Shown here: positions 16,714 to 25,420 of the stretch, one piece after another
Layout of the letters: every line of letters begins with the position of its first letter
Position numbering within the stretch: the stretch's first letter is position 1
Origin: Bradyrhizobium tropiciagri
GTDB lineage: Bacteria; Pseudomonadota; Alphaproteobacteria; Rhizobiales; Xanthobacteraceae
Reading direction: 5' to 3'
Assembly: GCF_018130505.1 (NCBI RefSeq)
Contig: NZ_JAFCKH010000001.1
Location: 496,001-560,000, forward strand
DNA: 64,000 nt
The notes under the pieces: generated by a model
Database searches by the model: none
What the model saw: only the letters and a program-made list of their open reading frames with translations
What the model was told of the DNA's origin: nothing
Translations under genes and position numbers: made by a program

Positions 16714-17451
16714 TCAGTTGCTCGCGGCGGCAACCGCCTCCACCCGCGGGGTGAACACATAGCCGCCGGACCGCACCGTCTTGATCATGGTGGCCTCCTG
16801 CGGATCGGGCTCGATCTTGCGGCGGATGCGGCTGACCAGAACGTCGATCGAGCGCTCGAACGAGCCGGCGCTGCGGCCCTGGGTCAGGTCGAGCAGGCTA
16901 TCGCGCGACAGCACGCGGCCGGGCCGCTCGCAGAACGTCCGGAGCAGGTCGAACTCGGCGCTGGTCATGGCGACGCGCGCGCCCTCGGGGTTGCGCAGCT
17001 CGCGCAGGCGGATGTCGATCTTCCAGCCGAGGAAGGTCAGCACGGTCGCGCCCTCGATCGCGCTGGCGTTGCGCGCCGCGGCCTGGCGGCGCAGCACCGC
17101 ATTGATCCGCGCCAGCAGCTCGCGCGGGTTGAACGGCTTGGCCAGATAGTCGTCGGCGCCCATCTCGAGGCCGAGGATGCGGTCGACGTCCTCGCCGCGC
17201 GCCGTCAGCATGATGATCGGTGTCTGCGACTCCGCACGCACCTTGCGGCACAGGCTGAGCCCGTCCTCGCCCGGCAGCATGACGTCGAGCACCAAAAGGT
17301 CGACGCGATGATCGGTCATCGCGCGGGCCATCTCGCGTCCGTCGGACGCGGTGGTGACATGACAGGAATTGGTGCGGAGATACTTTGCGATGAGGGTCCG
17401 CGTCTCGCGGTCGTCCTCGACGACAAGGATATTGGGCGTGGCCTGGGTCAT
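16714..17451 (-). CDS. OmpR-family response regulator
   Basis: 245 residues from ATG 17451 (MTQATPNILVVEDD); an upstream in-frame extension to 17655 is open but does not belong to the family. Receiver domain with the acidic pair E12/D13/D14 and phosphoacceptor D56 (LVLDVMLPGEDG), then MLTARGED and KPFNPRELLARI. The C-terminal winged helix ends SIDVLVSRIRRKIEPD...VRSGGYVFTP. Partner of the kinase at 15350-16705. Target genes cannot be inferred from the neighbourhood. Confidence 0.96.
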   Translation of the reverse strand: MTQATPNILVVEDDRETRTLIAKYLRTNSCHVTTASDGREMARAMTDHRVDLLVLDVMLPGEDGLSLCRKVRAESQTPIIMLTARGEDVDRILGLEMGADDYLAKPFNPRELLARINAVLRRQAAARNASAIEGATVLTFLGWKIDIRLRELRNPEGARVAMTSAEFDLLRTFCERPGRVLSRDSLLDLTQGRSAGSFERSIDVLVSRIRRKIEPDPQEATMIKTVRSGGYVFTPRVEAVAAASN

Positions 17452-17614
17452 ACCGATCTTTTTGTCCGTGATTCGGGGAAAGCGGCTCAGGATTTTTGTT
17501 TCAGTTTGTTTCTGAAATTCTTGCCCGGTTACTGGAGTTAACAGCTCGCACTTGCGGTGAAAAGTTATCGTTCTGTCATCAACGCAATGCTTTGAAGAAA
17601 CAGCCGAATTTACC

Positions 17615-18232
17615 TCACGCGGGCGAGGCGGCGGCTGCGCTCGCGCGATCGGCATTCTCCGCCATTCGGCTGGCGGTCAGTCGCAGGAAATACAGCGACA
17701 GTCCCGGATTGCGTTCGCAGAGCTTCTTGAGCGCCCCGTCGCTGATCCAGAGCAAATCCAGATCGGTCGCTGCCAGCGCGGTTTGCGTGCGGCGCCGTTC
17801 GACGGAAAACAGTCCGATCTCTCCGAACAGGTCACCGGCACGCAGCCGTCGATCGATTTCCGGAAGGCTGACCTCTCCCGACACGACCATGTACAGCAGG
17901 TCGGCATGATCCCCTTTTCTGAAGATCGTCTCCCCTGCCTTGAGATGCTTGGCCCGCATGAACGGCTGCAGCCAGTTCGGAGAGAGATCGGTTGCCGCGG
18001 CCCGCTTGGCCTTGCGAAGCAGGCTCGCCATCTGGACCAGCATCACCACGTTCAACGGAAGCAGGATGATGTGGAGGAGGAGCACCGGGTAAATTCCGGC
18101 AACAAGTCCATAACTGATGAACGCCAGGTTGCTGCAGATTGCAACCGCACGCAGGCTCAACATGGTGCTCATGCAGAACGTGAGCAGGACAAGAGCCGAC
18201 GCCAAGTAACCCATGCCATCGATCGAGGCCAT
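17615..18232 (-). CDS. Membrane protein with C-terminal cyclic-nucleotide-binding domain
   Basis: 205 residues from ATG 18232 (MASIDGMGYLASALVLL). The first 75 residues form about three hydrophobic helices and resemble the small YgjV-type inner-membrane domain. Residues about 90-200 are a cNMP-binding fold: AGETIFRKGDHADLLYMVVSG, RLRAGDLFGEIGLFSVERRRTQTALAATD. The phosphate-binding cassette reads GEIGLFSVERRRT, so a nucleotide could bind, but the family includes many non-binders. There is no DNA-binding or channel domain, so output is unclear. A frame upstream to 18391 is open but unlikely to be used. Confidence 0.85.
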   Translation of the reverse strand: MASIDGMGYLASALVLLTFCMSTMLSLRAVAICSNLAFISYGLVAGIYPVLLLHIILLPLNVVMLVQMASLLRKAKRAAATDLSPNWLQPFMRAKHLKAGETIFRKGDHADLLYMVVSGEVSLPEIDRRLRAGDLFGEIGLFSVERRRTQTALAATDLDLLWISDGALKKLCERNPGLSLYFLRLTASRMAENADRASAAAASPA

Positions 18233-18524
18233 GACGCTAGTTCCATTCCAAATGAACTGCAGAAAAACTTGATCTGAAACGACTTTCAATCCGGCTCTAG
18301 ACCGCTCATTTTCTTGGGCAAAAATGAGGCCGCGTCGCCGCGCGCGGCACGGAACACGACGCGCCTCTGCAATCCATGGTTCGGCAGCCATCTCTCCTCT
18401 CCGGTCGTTTCCCGGCGAGATTGGGGACAGGCATCGGTCCCTCGCGACGAATTCGCCGAGGCATCCGCGGAATTGCCAAATAGCGCTGACCTAGTAGGAC
18501 GCGAGGTGCGCACCGGGGTTTGCA
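18233..18524. other. Divergent promoter gap, nothing specific recognised
   Basis: 292 bp between the minus-strand cNMP protein and the plus-strand receptor-like gene. It presumably carries both promoters. No repeat, RNA or small gene was recognised. Confidence 0.4.
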
Positions 18525-19649
18525 ATGAATTCGTCTGATCGATTTGAGCTGGTTCCGCTGGCGTCGTTTCGCGCCGTCCTGTGCTTCGTGCTGGTTCTGC
18601 TGGCGTTTGGCCCACACGTGCTGCTGGCCCAGGAGAATGCCGCCGCCGGCAAGGAATTGGTGGTGGCGACCAAGTCGGCGCCCCCATTTGCGATCAAGCA
18701 GCCGAACGGGGAGTGGAGCGGCATCAGCATCGCGCTGTGGAAGAAGATTGCCGATCGCGAGCATCTGCGGTTTCGCCTGGTCGAAGCCGATGATGTCCCC
18801 GCGCTGCTGGACGGTGTCGCCAACGGCACCTACGACGCCGGTGTCGCCGCCATCACCGTAACTGCTGAACGCGCGCGCAGCGTCGATTTTACTCAACCCT
18901 TCTACAATACGGGGATCGGGATCGCCGTTCCGATCAACGAGAATCCGTGGGTCTCGATCGGACGCGCGCTGCTGTCCTTCGGCTTTTTCCAGGCTGTCGG
19001 AATCCTGCTCTGTTTCGCAATGGCGGTCGGCTTCCTCATCTGGGTGCTGGAGCGGCGGAAGACGGAACATTTCGCGGGTGGCGCCAAGGGACTTGCCTCC
19101 AGCTTCTGGTGGTCGACGATCGCCATGACCCAGGCCGGCGCGGCCCAGAATGCACCGACGACTCTCCCGGGCCGGATCGTCGCAATGGCGTGGATGATCG
19201 CCTCCATCATCGCGATCGCCGTATTCACCGCCGGGATCACCTCGACCCTGACGCGCAGGGGACTAGAAGGCGCCGTTCACGGCTTTAACGACCTGCGCTC
19301 CGTGCGTGTCGGTGCGGTCGCGAACTCGGCGACGACAGGCTATCTGGGCCGCCAGCGGCTTTCCTTTCGCGCATTCCCGGATGTTCAAAGTGGCCTGTCC
19401 GCGGTGGGACGCAACGAGATCGATGCCTTCGTCCACGACAAGCCATTGCTGACCTGGATGGTTCGCAACGACTTTTCCGGTTCGGTCCGTGTCGTGGATA
19501 CCAGCTTCAGCAGCGAGAGCTATGCGATCGTCTTGCCGAGAAACAGCGCCCTGAAGCCGAGGCTCGATCTTGCCGTGCTCGATCAGATTGAAAGCGATTG
19601 GTGGCAACAGACGTTGTTCGAAACGCTTGGGACGGCGCGGTCGCGCTGA
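18525..19649 (+). CDS. Ionotropic-glutamate-receptor-like protein (binding domain with pore insert)
   Basis: 374 residues. After an N-terminal hydrophobic signal (about 15-36) comes the first lobe of a periplasmic solute-binding domain (VVATKSAPPFAIKQPNGEWSG..., TVTAERARSVDFTQPFYNTG). Then a transmembrane helix (148-175), a re-entrant loop segment SSFWWSTIAMTQAG (192-205), a second helix (217-243, ending VFTAGITSTLT like the eukaryotic SYTANLAAF region), and the second binding lobe. This S1-M1-P-M2-S2 order is that of GluR0-type receptors. The loop lacks the TVGYG potassium filter, so ion selectivity, or even conduction, is open. It stands alone. Confidence 0.88.
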   Translation: MNSSDRFELVPLASFRAVLCFVLVLLAFGPHVLLAQENAAAGKELVVATKSAPPFAIKQPNGEWSGISIALWKKIADREHLRFRLVEADDVPALLDGVANGTYDAGVAAITVTAERARSVDFTQPFYNTGIGIAVPINENPWVSIGRALLSFGFFQAVGILLCFAMAVGFLIWVLERRKTEHFAGGAKGLASSFWWSTIAMTQAGAAQNAPTTLPGRIVAMAWMIASIIAIAVFTAGITSTLTRRGLEGAVHGFNDLRSVRVGAVANSATTGYLGRQRLSFRAFPDVQSGLSAVGRNEIDAFVHDKPLLTWMVRNDFSGSVRVVDTSFSSESYAIVLPRNSALKPRLDLAVLDQIESDWWQQTLFETLGTARSR

Positions 19650-19671
19650 CCGGCCGGATCATCCGAATCTC

Positions 19672-19779
19672 TCACATCCGGGACAGCGCGAGGACGAAGA
19701 ATGAGATCAGGGTCGCGGTGCTCAGGGTCATGACGACGAGCGCCTGCTCGGTGCGAGCTTGCAATGTCTTCCGGCTCAT
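19672..19779 (-). CDS. 35-aa single-helix membrane peptide
   Basis: Reads MSRKTLQARTEQALVVMTLS... and continues as a single hydrophobic helix ending ALSRM. Its ATG overlaps the stop codon of the upstream zinc-ribbon gene as ATGA (19779-19776), a classic translational-coupling arrangement, which is the main support. A basic N-terminus followed by a helix predicts an inner-membrane protein with its N-terminus inside. Function unknown. Confidence 0.65.
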   Translation of the reverse strand: MSRKTLQARTEQALVVMTLSTATLISFFVLALSRM

Positions 19780-19946
19780 CGCGTCGCTCCCTGGTTTTGA
19801 TCCGCCAGCACCACCACGATCTCACCGCAGGCTTCGCAACGCTCTGTGAGAAAACGCGTTCCCGTCTGGTTGTCGGGAAATGATCGCAGGTTCGTCAGCT
19901 CCTGGCCGCACCTGCAGCGAATGATGGATCGCTCTGCCTTGAACAT
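19776..19946 (-). CDS. Small zinc-ribbon-like protein, 56 aa
   Basis: From ATG 19946 (MFKAERSIIRCRCGQEL), with GGAG at 8 bases. An in-frame start 11 codons upstream is also open. Contains CRCG and CEACG knuckles about 25 residues apart, an arrangement like a short zinc ribbon. It is coupled by ATGA to the 35-residue membrane peptide downstream, so the pair may act together. It is convergent with the receptor-like gene. Role unknown. Confidence 0.72.
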   Translation of the reverse strand: MFKAERSIIRCRCGQELTNLRSFPDNQTGTRFLTERCEACGEIVVVLADQNQGATR

Positions 19947-20187
19947 CGCATGATCTCCATCGGAATCACCCGACTTCAACCAGCCCAGCTCAAGTCCGTT
20001 CCGGGACCGCTGCGCGGAACTCGCCGATAATCGGCCGGAGAGACAGTTTTCCTATCCTTTCCCGTATTTGGAGGTTCCGGTGGCGGGCCGGCCACCTCGG
20101 TCCTGGCCCGGTCCTCAGACCAGGCCGGAACCCGTATTCGGGCAGCGCGTTGATTCAGCTTAGAGACTTGAAGGCTGGGAGGGTGAA

Positions 20188-20565
20188 ATGGCTGTCGAGG
20201 TCCAGACCAGGCCGCATCAGCTCATTGCGAGCGATCGCGTCGAGGGCACTGCGGTGCGCCGGCCCAACGGCGACATGATCGGCCATATCGAGCGGCTGAT
20301 GATCGACAAGATCTCCGGGCAGGTGTCGTACGCGGTGCTGAGCTTCGGCGGCTTCCTCGGTATCGGAACCAACCTCATTCCGCTGCCCTGGGGCCGGCTG
20401 CACTACAACCTCAAGTTCGAGGCCTATGAGCTCGATATCGAGGATGACGAGCTGAAGCGCGCGCCCTCGTTCCGCGCCGACAAGGATTTCGATTGGGGCG
20501 ACCGGTCGCAGGAAGTCGAGCTGCATCGCTTCTACGGCGTGCCGCCCTATTGGGGCGGCTTCTGA
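20188..20565 (+). CDS. PRC-barrel domain protein
   Basis: 125 residues, no signal peptide. PRC-barrel core about 10-85: IASDRVEGTAVRRPNGDMIGHIERLMIDKISGQ cannot be assigned to an enzyme but shows the typical 'G..V....G..IG.I.dl.id' pattern, followed by GGFLGIGTNLIPLPWG. The C-terminus is aromatic (RFYGVPPYWGGF). PRC barrels serve in photosynthetic, RNA-processing and stress proteins; here the role is unknown. A second, secreted PRC protein follows at 20832, sharing the SFGGFLGIG/VGGFLGVG element, so the two are probably paralogues. Confidence 0.9.
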   Translation: MAVEVQTRPHQLIASDRVEGTAVRRPNGDMIGHIERLMIDKISGQVSYAVLSFGGFLGIGTNLIPLPWGRLHYNLKFEAYELDIEDDELKRAPSFRADKDFDWGDRSQEVELHRFYGVPPYWGGF

Positions 20566-20831
20566 TCGCGCGGCAACGCGCCGTGCACACTTAGGCAGGC
20601 CGCGTCTCGCCGACGCGTCGCATGCGAATGCCTGCGCGCTCCATGAAAGACTGCGGGTTCGGCGCAAGCTCCAAGCCTTCAGCTTCTGATGTTCGGTTTC
20701 ACCGGCGGCTGTGTTGCCTGGCGTACGTTCCCTCGCAATACGGCGGCTTTTGATCGCATCTTTCGTAGGAACACTTGCGAGGATGACGGGTTCTCCACGC
20801 ATCGATTTTGCGAACTGAGGAGGAGCCACAC

Positions 20832-21374
20832 ATGTTAGTCAAATCATTCGTTGCCGGCGTTGCCGGCTCGGCGTTGCTTGCGACCGTTGCGTTTGCGCAG
20901 ACGCCGACCGACACCAAGAGCGACAAGACCAACGCCTCGCCGCCGCCGGCGAGCACGACGACCACAACCACGACCAGCACGACGTCCGTCTCCTTCAAGG
21001 GTGACTGGCGTGCGTCGAAGGTCGTCGGTCTCAGCGTCTATAACGACAAGAACGAGAGCGTCGGCTCGATCAACGACCTGCTGATGGAGAAGAGCGGTGC
21101 GATCAAGGCGGTCGTGGTCGGCGTCGGCGGCTTCCTTGGTGTCGGCGAGCATCTGGTCGCGCTGCCGCTCGACAAGGTGAAGTTTGTCAACGAGCCGGTC
21201 GCCTCGACCACCACGTCGTCGAACACGAGCAGCACCAGCAAGACCACCACGACAGGCGCCGCGCCTGCGGCGGCAACGTCGAAGCCGAACCCCTGGTACC
21301 CGGATCACGCCGTGATCAGCGCCAGCAAGGACGAGCTGAAGGCGATGCCCGAGTTCAAGTATTCGACCGACTAA
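20832..21374 (+). CDS. Secreted PRC-barrel protein with Thr/Ser-rich linkers
   Basis: 180 residues from ATG 20832, preceded by GAGGAGG. A signal peptide (cleavage after AFA-QTP) is followed by a Thr/Ser-rich linker, a PRC-barrel domain (about 55-120: SKVVGLSVYNDKNESVGSI, VGVGGFLGVGEHLVALPLD), a second Thr/Ser-rich linker and a short tail with KDELKAMPEFKY. A periplasmic location is likely. It ends in a strong intrinsic terminator. Confidence 0.92.
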   Translation: MLVKSFVAGVAGSALLATVAFAQTPTDTKSDKTNASPPPASTTTTTTTSTTSVSFKGDWRASKVVGLSVYNDKNESVGSINDLLMEKSGAIKAVVVGVGGFLGVGEHLVALPLDKVKFVNEPVASTTTSSNTSSTSKTTTTGAAPAAATSKPNPWYPDHAVISASKDELKAMPEFKYSTD

Positions 21375-21399
21375 CGCACGTCGCGTCAGTTGAAGCAAA

Positions 21400-21427
21400 G
21401 CGCGCCCGGTCCCGCCGGGCGCGTTTT
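21400..21427 (+). terminator. Intrinsic terminator after the PRC-barrel gene
   Basis: GCGCGCCCGG, a TCCC-type loop, CCGGGCGCG, then TTTTT. The stem is very GC-rich and directly followed by the T run, 26 bp past the stop codon. Confidence 0.9.
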
Positions 21428-21610
21428 TGCGTTCGAGGTGCATAAAACCTGGCTCAACGACGTAACGGTTGAGTTAGCTAACGGGCAGTTTCGAACCTCG
21501 CGCTCATGCGCGCCCGCCTGCGCGGCTCCCTGATTCGATCGGCTCAAGCGCCGCTATAATCAAGCCTCAACGAATCGGGCTTAGGCCTTCATCCTTCACA
21601 CGGGTGAACC

Positions 21611-24600
21611 ATGATCGACGACACGGATCGAGACGACGGCAATGCCGCGGTAGCGCGGATTCGCGGGCGCTACCCGCAATATACGCGGCGCAGGCTGCAG
21701 CGCTTTGCGGAGCGGCTGCAGCGCAGGATTCACAGCGATCGCGTGAAGGTCACCTCGCTCGAACTGGCCTGTCCGACGGACCGGATCAGCCTGGCGGAGG
21801 CGCTCGAGCTGGACTACCGGCCGGTCGAATTGGGCCAGCCGCTCGGGCCGCTATGGGCGACATATTGGGTTCGGATCGTGGCCGAGGTGCCTGCGGGCTG
21901 GGCCGGGTCGCGCGTCGATCTGTATTGGGACAGCCGCTCGGAGGCCTTGCTCTGGCTGGATGGGCGTTCGACGCAGGGGCTGAATCCCGGCCGGCATGTT
22001 GCGCCGCTCATTGCATCGGCGCGCGGTGGCGAGACCTTGAGCTTCCTCGTGGAGGTCGCCTGCAACGGCCTGTTCGGCGCGTTCGGCAGCGACACGCAGG
22101 CCTACGCGCTGGCGGCCTGCGAGCTGCGCCGCTTCGATCCGGAGGCCTGGTCGTTCTACTTCGATTACGACGTGCTGCGTCAGCTCGAGGCTGACCGCGA
22201 TCCGTCGACCAAGAGCAGGGCGTATGGCGCCGTCGGCGAGACGGCGCAGCCGGCGCTGGACCGGACCTGGGCCGGGCGGCTGCTGCACGACCTCAATCGC
22301 GTCTGCAATATTGCCGATCCTGACGATCGTGCGACATGGCCGGCGGCGCGGTCCGTGCTCGATGAATTGCTCGCGGCGCGCAATGGCGGGGTCGCGCACG
22401 AGATGACGGCGATCGGCCATGCCCATCTCGACACGGCATGGCTGTGGCCGCTGGCGGAAACCCGGCGCAAGGCGCAGCGCAGCTTCTCCACCGCGGTCGC
22501 GTTGATGGAGCGCTATCCCGATTTCAAGTTCGCCTGCTCGCAGGCCTACCAGTATGTCGTCATCGAGCAGAACGACCCGGATCTGTTCGCGCGCATCCGC
22601 GCCAAGGCCGCGACCGGCCAGTGGCTTCCGATCGGGGGCAGCTGGGTCGAGCCGGACTGCAATCTGCCCTGGGGCGAGTCGATCTGCCGCCAGTTCCTCT
22701 ACGGCCAGCGCTATTTCGAGCGCACCTTCGGCGCACGCTCCACGGTGTTCTGGAATCCCGACGTGTTCGGCTACGACGCGCAGCTGCCGCAGCTGATGCG
22801 CTCGGCGGGCATGGTGCGCTTCCTCACCCAGAAACTGTCGTGGAACAAGTTCACCTCGCCGCCGCATCACAGCTTCCACTGGCGCGGGCTCGATGGCAGC
22901 ACCGTGCTGGCGCACTTCCCCCCGGCGGATACCTATAACGGCTCAACGCAGCTCGCCGAGCTGCGCTATCACGCCGCCAACTACAAGGATGCCGACCGCT
23001 CGCCGGACGCGCTTTATCTGTTCGGGTATGGCGACGGCGGCGGCGGCGCCGATGAAACCATGCTGGAGACGCTGCAGCGCACCAAGGATCTGCAGGGACT
23101 GCCGCGAATCCAGATCCGCACCGTTGACGAATTCTTCGACCGTCTGGCGATGTCCGCGGAGAACTTCGCGACCATCGAGGGCGAGCTCTATCTCGAATAT
23201 CACCGCGGCACCTACACCACGCAGGCCGAGGTCAAGCGGCTCAACCGCGCCTGCGAGGCCGGCCTTCAGGCGCTGGAATTCGCCGCCACCGTCGCGGCTG
23301 CGTGGCAGCGGCCGTCGCCTGCGGCGCAGGAGATCGAAGCGCTGTGGCGCACGCTGCTGGTCAACCAGTTTCACGACATCATTCCGGGCAGCAGCATCGG
23401 CGAAGTCTATGAGCGAGCCGAGGCCGAACTCGCCGGCGTCGAGGCGGACGCCAGGCGCCGCACGCAGGCCGTGCTGGGCACGCTCTGCGAGAGCGGTGAC
23501 GGCGGCTGGACACCGGTCAATACGCTAGGCAGCGCGCGCGCCGAGATCGCCTGCGATCCCGACGGCACGCTTCACCACGTCGTCGCCGCGCCGTTCGCGG
23601 CGGGCGAGACGGCCGCGATCGACGAGCGCGTTGGCGTGGCGTCCGATGCCGACGGCTTCGTGCTGTCGAATGCGCAGCTTGAGGCGCGCATCGACCGCAC
23701 GGGTCACGTCCGCTCGCTGCTGCATTTGCCGACCGGCCGCGAGACCATGGCCGCGCCCGGCGGCCGCTTCCTGCTGCTGGAGGACCGGCCGCTCGACTTC
23801 GAGGCGTGGGATATCGATCCGTTCGCGCTGGAGACCACGCGCGAGGTGTCGGGAGAGGTCACCTGCGAGGTTCTGCTGGACGGCGGGCTGCGCGGCGAAA
23901 TTCGCTTCGCGCGCAAGCTCGGACGCGCCAGCCATCTGTCCCAGGTGATCCGCCTCGACGCCGGCGCCGGTTACCTCGCCTTCGAAACCACGGTCGACTG
24001 GCAGGAACGCCGGACGGCGCTGAAGGTGATGTTTCCCGTCGCCTGCCGTTCGCCGAACGCGACCTTTGAGACCATGTTCGGCGCGACCGAGCGGCCGACC
24101 CACGCCAACACCGATGCCGATGCGGCCCAATACGAGGTGCCGGGTCACCGCTGGGCCGACATCGGCGAGCCGGATTTCGGCGTCTCGCTATTCAGCGACT
24201 GCCGGCACGGCTATTCGGTGTTCGGCAATCAGCTCGCGTTGACGCTGCTGCGCGGCCCGATCTCGCCCGATCCGCAGGCCGATCTCGGCCAGCACCGGAT
24301 GGGCTATGCGCTCTATCCGCACGCGGGCGACTGGCGCGCGGCGGATACCGTCGGCAGGGCGCTGCGCTTTGCCCGGCCCGTGCTCTGGATCAAGGGACGT
24401 CCGGGCGAGCCGTTGCGGCAGTCGTTCCTGAAGGCGTCGCCGTCCAACGTGGTCATCGACACGATCAAGCCGGCCGAGGATGGCGAGGGCTGGGTGGTGC
24501 GGCTCTATGAAAGCATTGGCGTTCATGCTGCCGTGACGCTGGCGTTCGGCGTCGACATCTCGGCGGTCTGGACGAGCAACATCCTGGAGGACCGGATCGA

Positions 24601-24682
24601 CGCGCTGCCCGTAGAGGGGCGGGTGTGCCGTCTGCAGCTACGACCGTTCCAGATCGCGACTATGCGCGTTTCAGGGGTCTGA
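21611..24682 (+). CDS. Glycoside hydrolase family 38 alpha-mannosidase
   Basis: 1023 residues, full family length. Zinc-binding H272-L-D274 in IGHAHLDTAWLWPLAETRRK, substrate-binding GGSWVEPDCNLPWGES, and the catalytic nucleophile D384 in FWNPDVFGYDAQLPQ. A further zinc histidine is expected in NQFHDIIPGSSIGEVY. The C-terminal half is the long beta-sandwich region usual for GH38. No signal peptide, so the enzyme is cytoplasmic and should act on imported mannosides. It is not next to a sugar transporter. The gene is single, after a terminator and before a small pseudogene. Confidence 0.96.
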   Translation: MIDDTDRDDGNAAVARIRGRYPQYTRRRLQRFAERLQRRIHSDRVKVTSLELACPTDRISLAEALELDYRPVELGQPLGPLWATYWVRIVAEVPAGWAGSRVDLYWDSRSEALLWLDGRSTQGLNPGRHVAPLIASARGGETLSFLVEVACNGLFGAFGSDTQAYALAACELRRFDPEAWSFYFDYDVLRQLEADRDPSTKSRAYGAVGETAQPALDRTWAGRLLHDLNRVCNIADPDDRATWPAARSVLDELLAARNGGVAHEMTAIGHAHLDTAWLWPLAETRRKAQRSFSTAVALMERYPDFKFACSQAYQYVVIEQNDPDLFARIRAKAATGQWLPIGGSWVEPDCNLPWGESICRQFLYGQRYFERTFGARSTVFWNPDVFGYDAQLPQLMRSAGMVRFLTQKLSWNKFTSPPHHSFHWRGLDGSTVLAHFPPADTYNGSTQLAELRYHAANYKDADRSPDALYLFGYGDGGGGADETMLETLQRTKDLQGLPRIQIRTVDEFFDRLAMSAENFATIEGELYLEYHRGTYTTQAEVKRLNRACEAGLQALEFAATVAAAWQRPSPAAQEIEALWRTLLVNQFHDIIPGSSIGEVYERAEAELAGVEADARRRTQAVLGTLCESGDGGWTPVNTLGSARAEIACDPDGTLHHVVAAPFAAGETAAIDERVGVASDADGFVLSNAQLEARIDRTGHVRSLLHLPTGRETMAAPGGRFLLLEDRPLDFEAWDIDPFALETTREVSGEVTCEVLLDGGLRGEIRFARKLGRASHLSQVIRLDAGAGYLAFETTVDWQERRTALKVMFPVACRSPNATFETMFGATERPTHANTDADAAQYEVPGHRWADIGEPDFGVSLFSDCRHGYSVFGNQLALTLLRGPISPDPQADLGQHRMGYALYPHAGDWRAADTVGRALRFARPVLWIKGRPGEPLRQSFLKASPSNVVIDTIKPAEDGEGWVVRLYESIGVHAAVTLAFGVDISAVWTSNILEDRIDALPVEGRVCRLQLRPFQIATMRVSGV

Positions 24683-24794
24683 TCGGGTTCCCGGCAGGGT
24701 GGGCAAAGTCGGTCGTCCTGCCGGCAATCTAATGATTTATCAGCGATTTCCCCGCGACACGGATAGTTGAAGGGTTGTGATCAAATGTATCGTA

Positions 24795-24809
24795 TCCGAT
24801 TAAATCGGA
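24795..24809. promoter_or_regulatory. Palindrome, possible operator
   Basis: TCCGATT-A-AATCGGA is a perfect 7+1+7 palindrome in an AT-rich stretch, 84 bp before the ATG of the interrupted secreted-peptide gene. It is the right size for a dimeric regulator, but no regulator gene is adjacent. Confidence 0.35.
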
Positions 24810-24892
24810 ATGCTTGAAATCTATCGCCAGCATCCCTTTATAGAGCGCGAGCGAATTAATCGCATGCGATGAAAGTCGCAAGGAGCGCTATC

Positions 24893-25183
24893 ATGACGAC
24901 CAGGATTTCACATACCGCAAAGGCGGCTTTCAAAACCGTCGCGCTGGCTGCGGCGCTGTCGGCCTTCGCGGCCACGGCGGCCTCGGCCTAGGCAGCGATT
25001 TCCGAGCCGGCTGCGTATCAGGCCCTCTACCCGTACCGCGACGTTCTGAACGGCGGCGCGCCGACTCGCGCAGCCGCTCTGGTGTTGCAGCCGCCGGCAG
25101 TGCTGCAGGCGATCCAGCAGCGCGAAGCCGGCATCGGCGTTACCGCCGATCTGCCGCGCCATAGCGCCCATCATCGCCGCTGA
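24893..25183 (+). pseudogene. Small secreted protein gene with an in-frame amber codon
   Basis: AAGGAG lies 8 bases before the ATG. The frame gives a complete signal peptide (MTTRISHTAKAAFKTVALAA, then LSAFAATAASA) and then TAG at 24989-24991. The same frame continues for 63 sense codons beginning AAISEPAAYQALYPY and ending PRHSAHHRR before a natural TGA at 25181. The downstream part keeps protein-like composition, so a point nonsense mutation of a once-intact 96-codon gene is the simplest reading. It could also be a sequencing error or readthrough. The protein family is not recognised; a periplasmic or secreted product is implied. Confidence 0.75.
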
Positions 25184-25214
25184 ATGAAGAGGAACCCGGC
25201 CCTCGACAACACAA

Positions 25215-25244
25215 CGCCGCCTGCTTGAAATAAGGCAGGCGGCG
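25215..25244. terminator. Hairpin downstream of the interrupted gene
   Basis: CGCCGCCTGC and its exact complement GCAGGCGGCG around a 10-base loop. There is no U tract, so termination here is only possible. It lies between the pseudogene and the convergent binding-protein gene. Confidence 0.45.
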
Positions 25245-25420
25245 CCGGTTCTAGCCCCGGGAAGGGTGATGCAAAATCCCGGCGCCTATAGGTCAGCCGG
25301 TCCGAGCCGAGGTTCATGTGCGGGAATGGCAATCCCGAACTTGTGATGTCCGGGATTGCGGATTTGATTTCCCGCGCTTCGGCAAAATGCCGGGACGCGG
25401 AAAGCGAGTTTCACCTCGGC

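Noticed and set aside
20700-20753. Possible remnant of a third PRC-barrel gene (frame ending ...VPSQYGGF stop, like VPPYWGGF stop of 20188-20565)
   Set aside because: The resemblance covers only about eight residues and no upstream PRC sequence is found; it may be chance.
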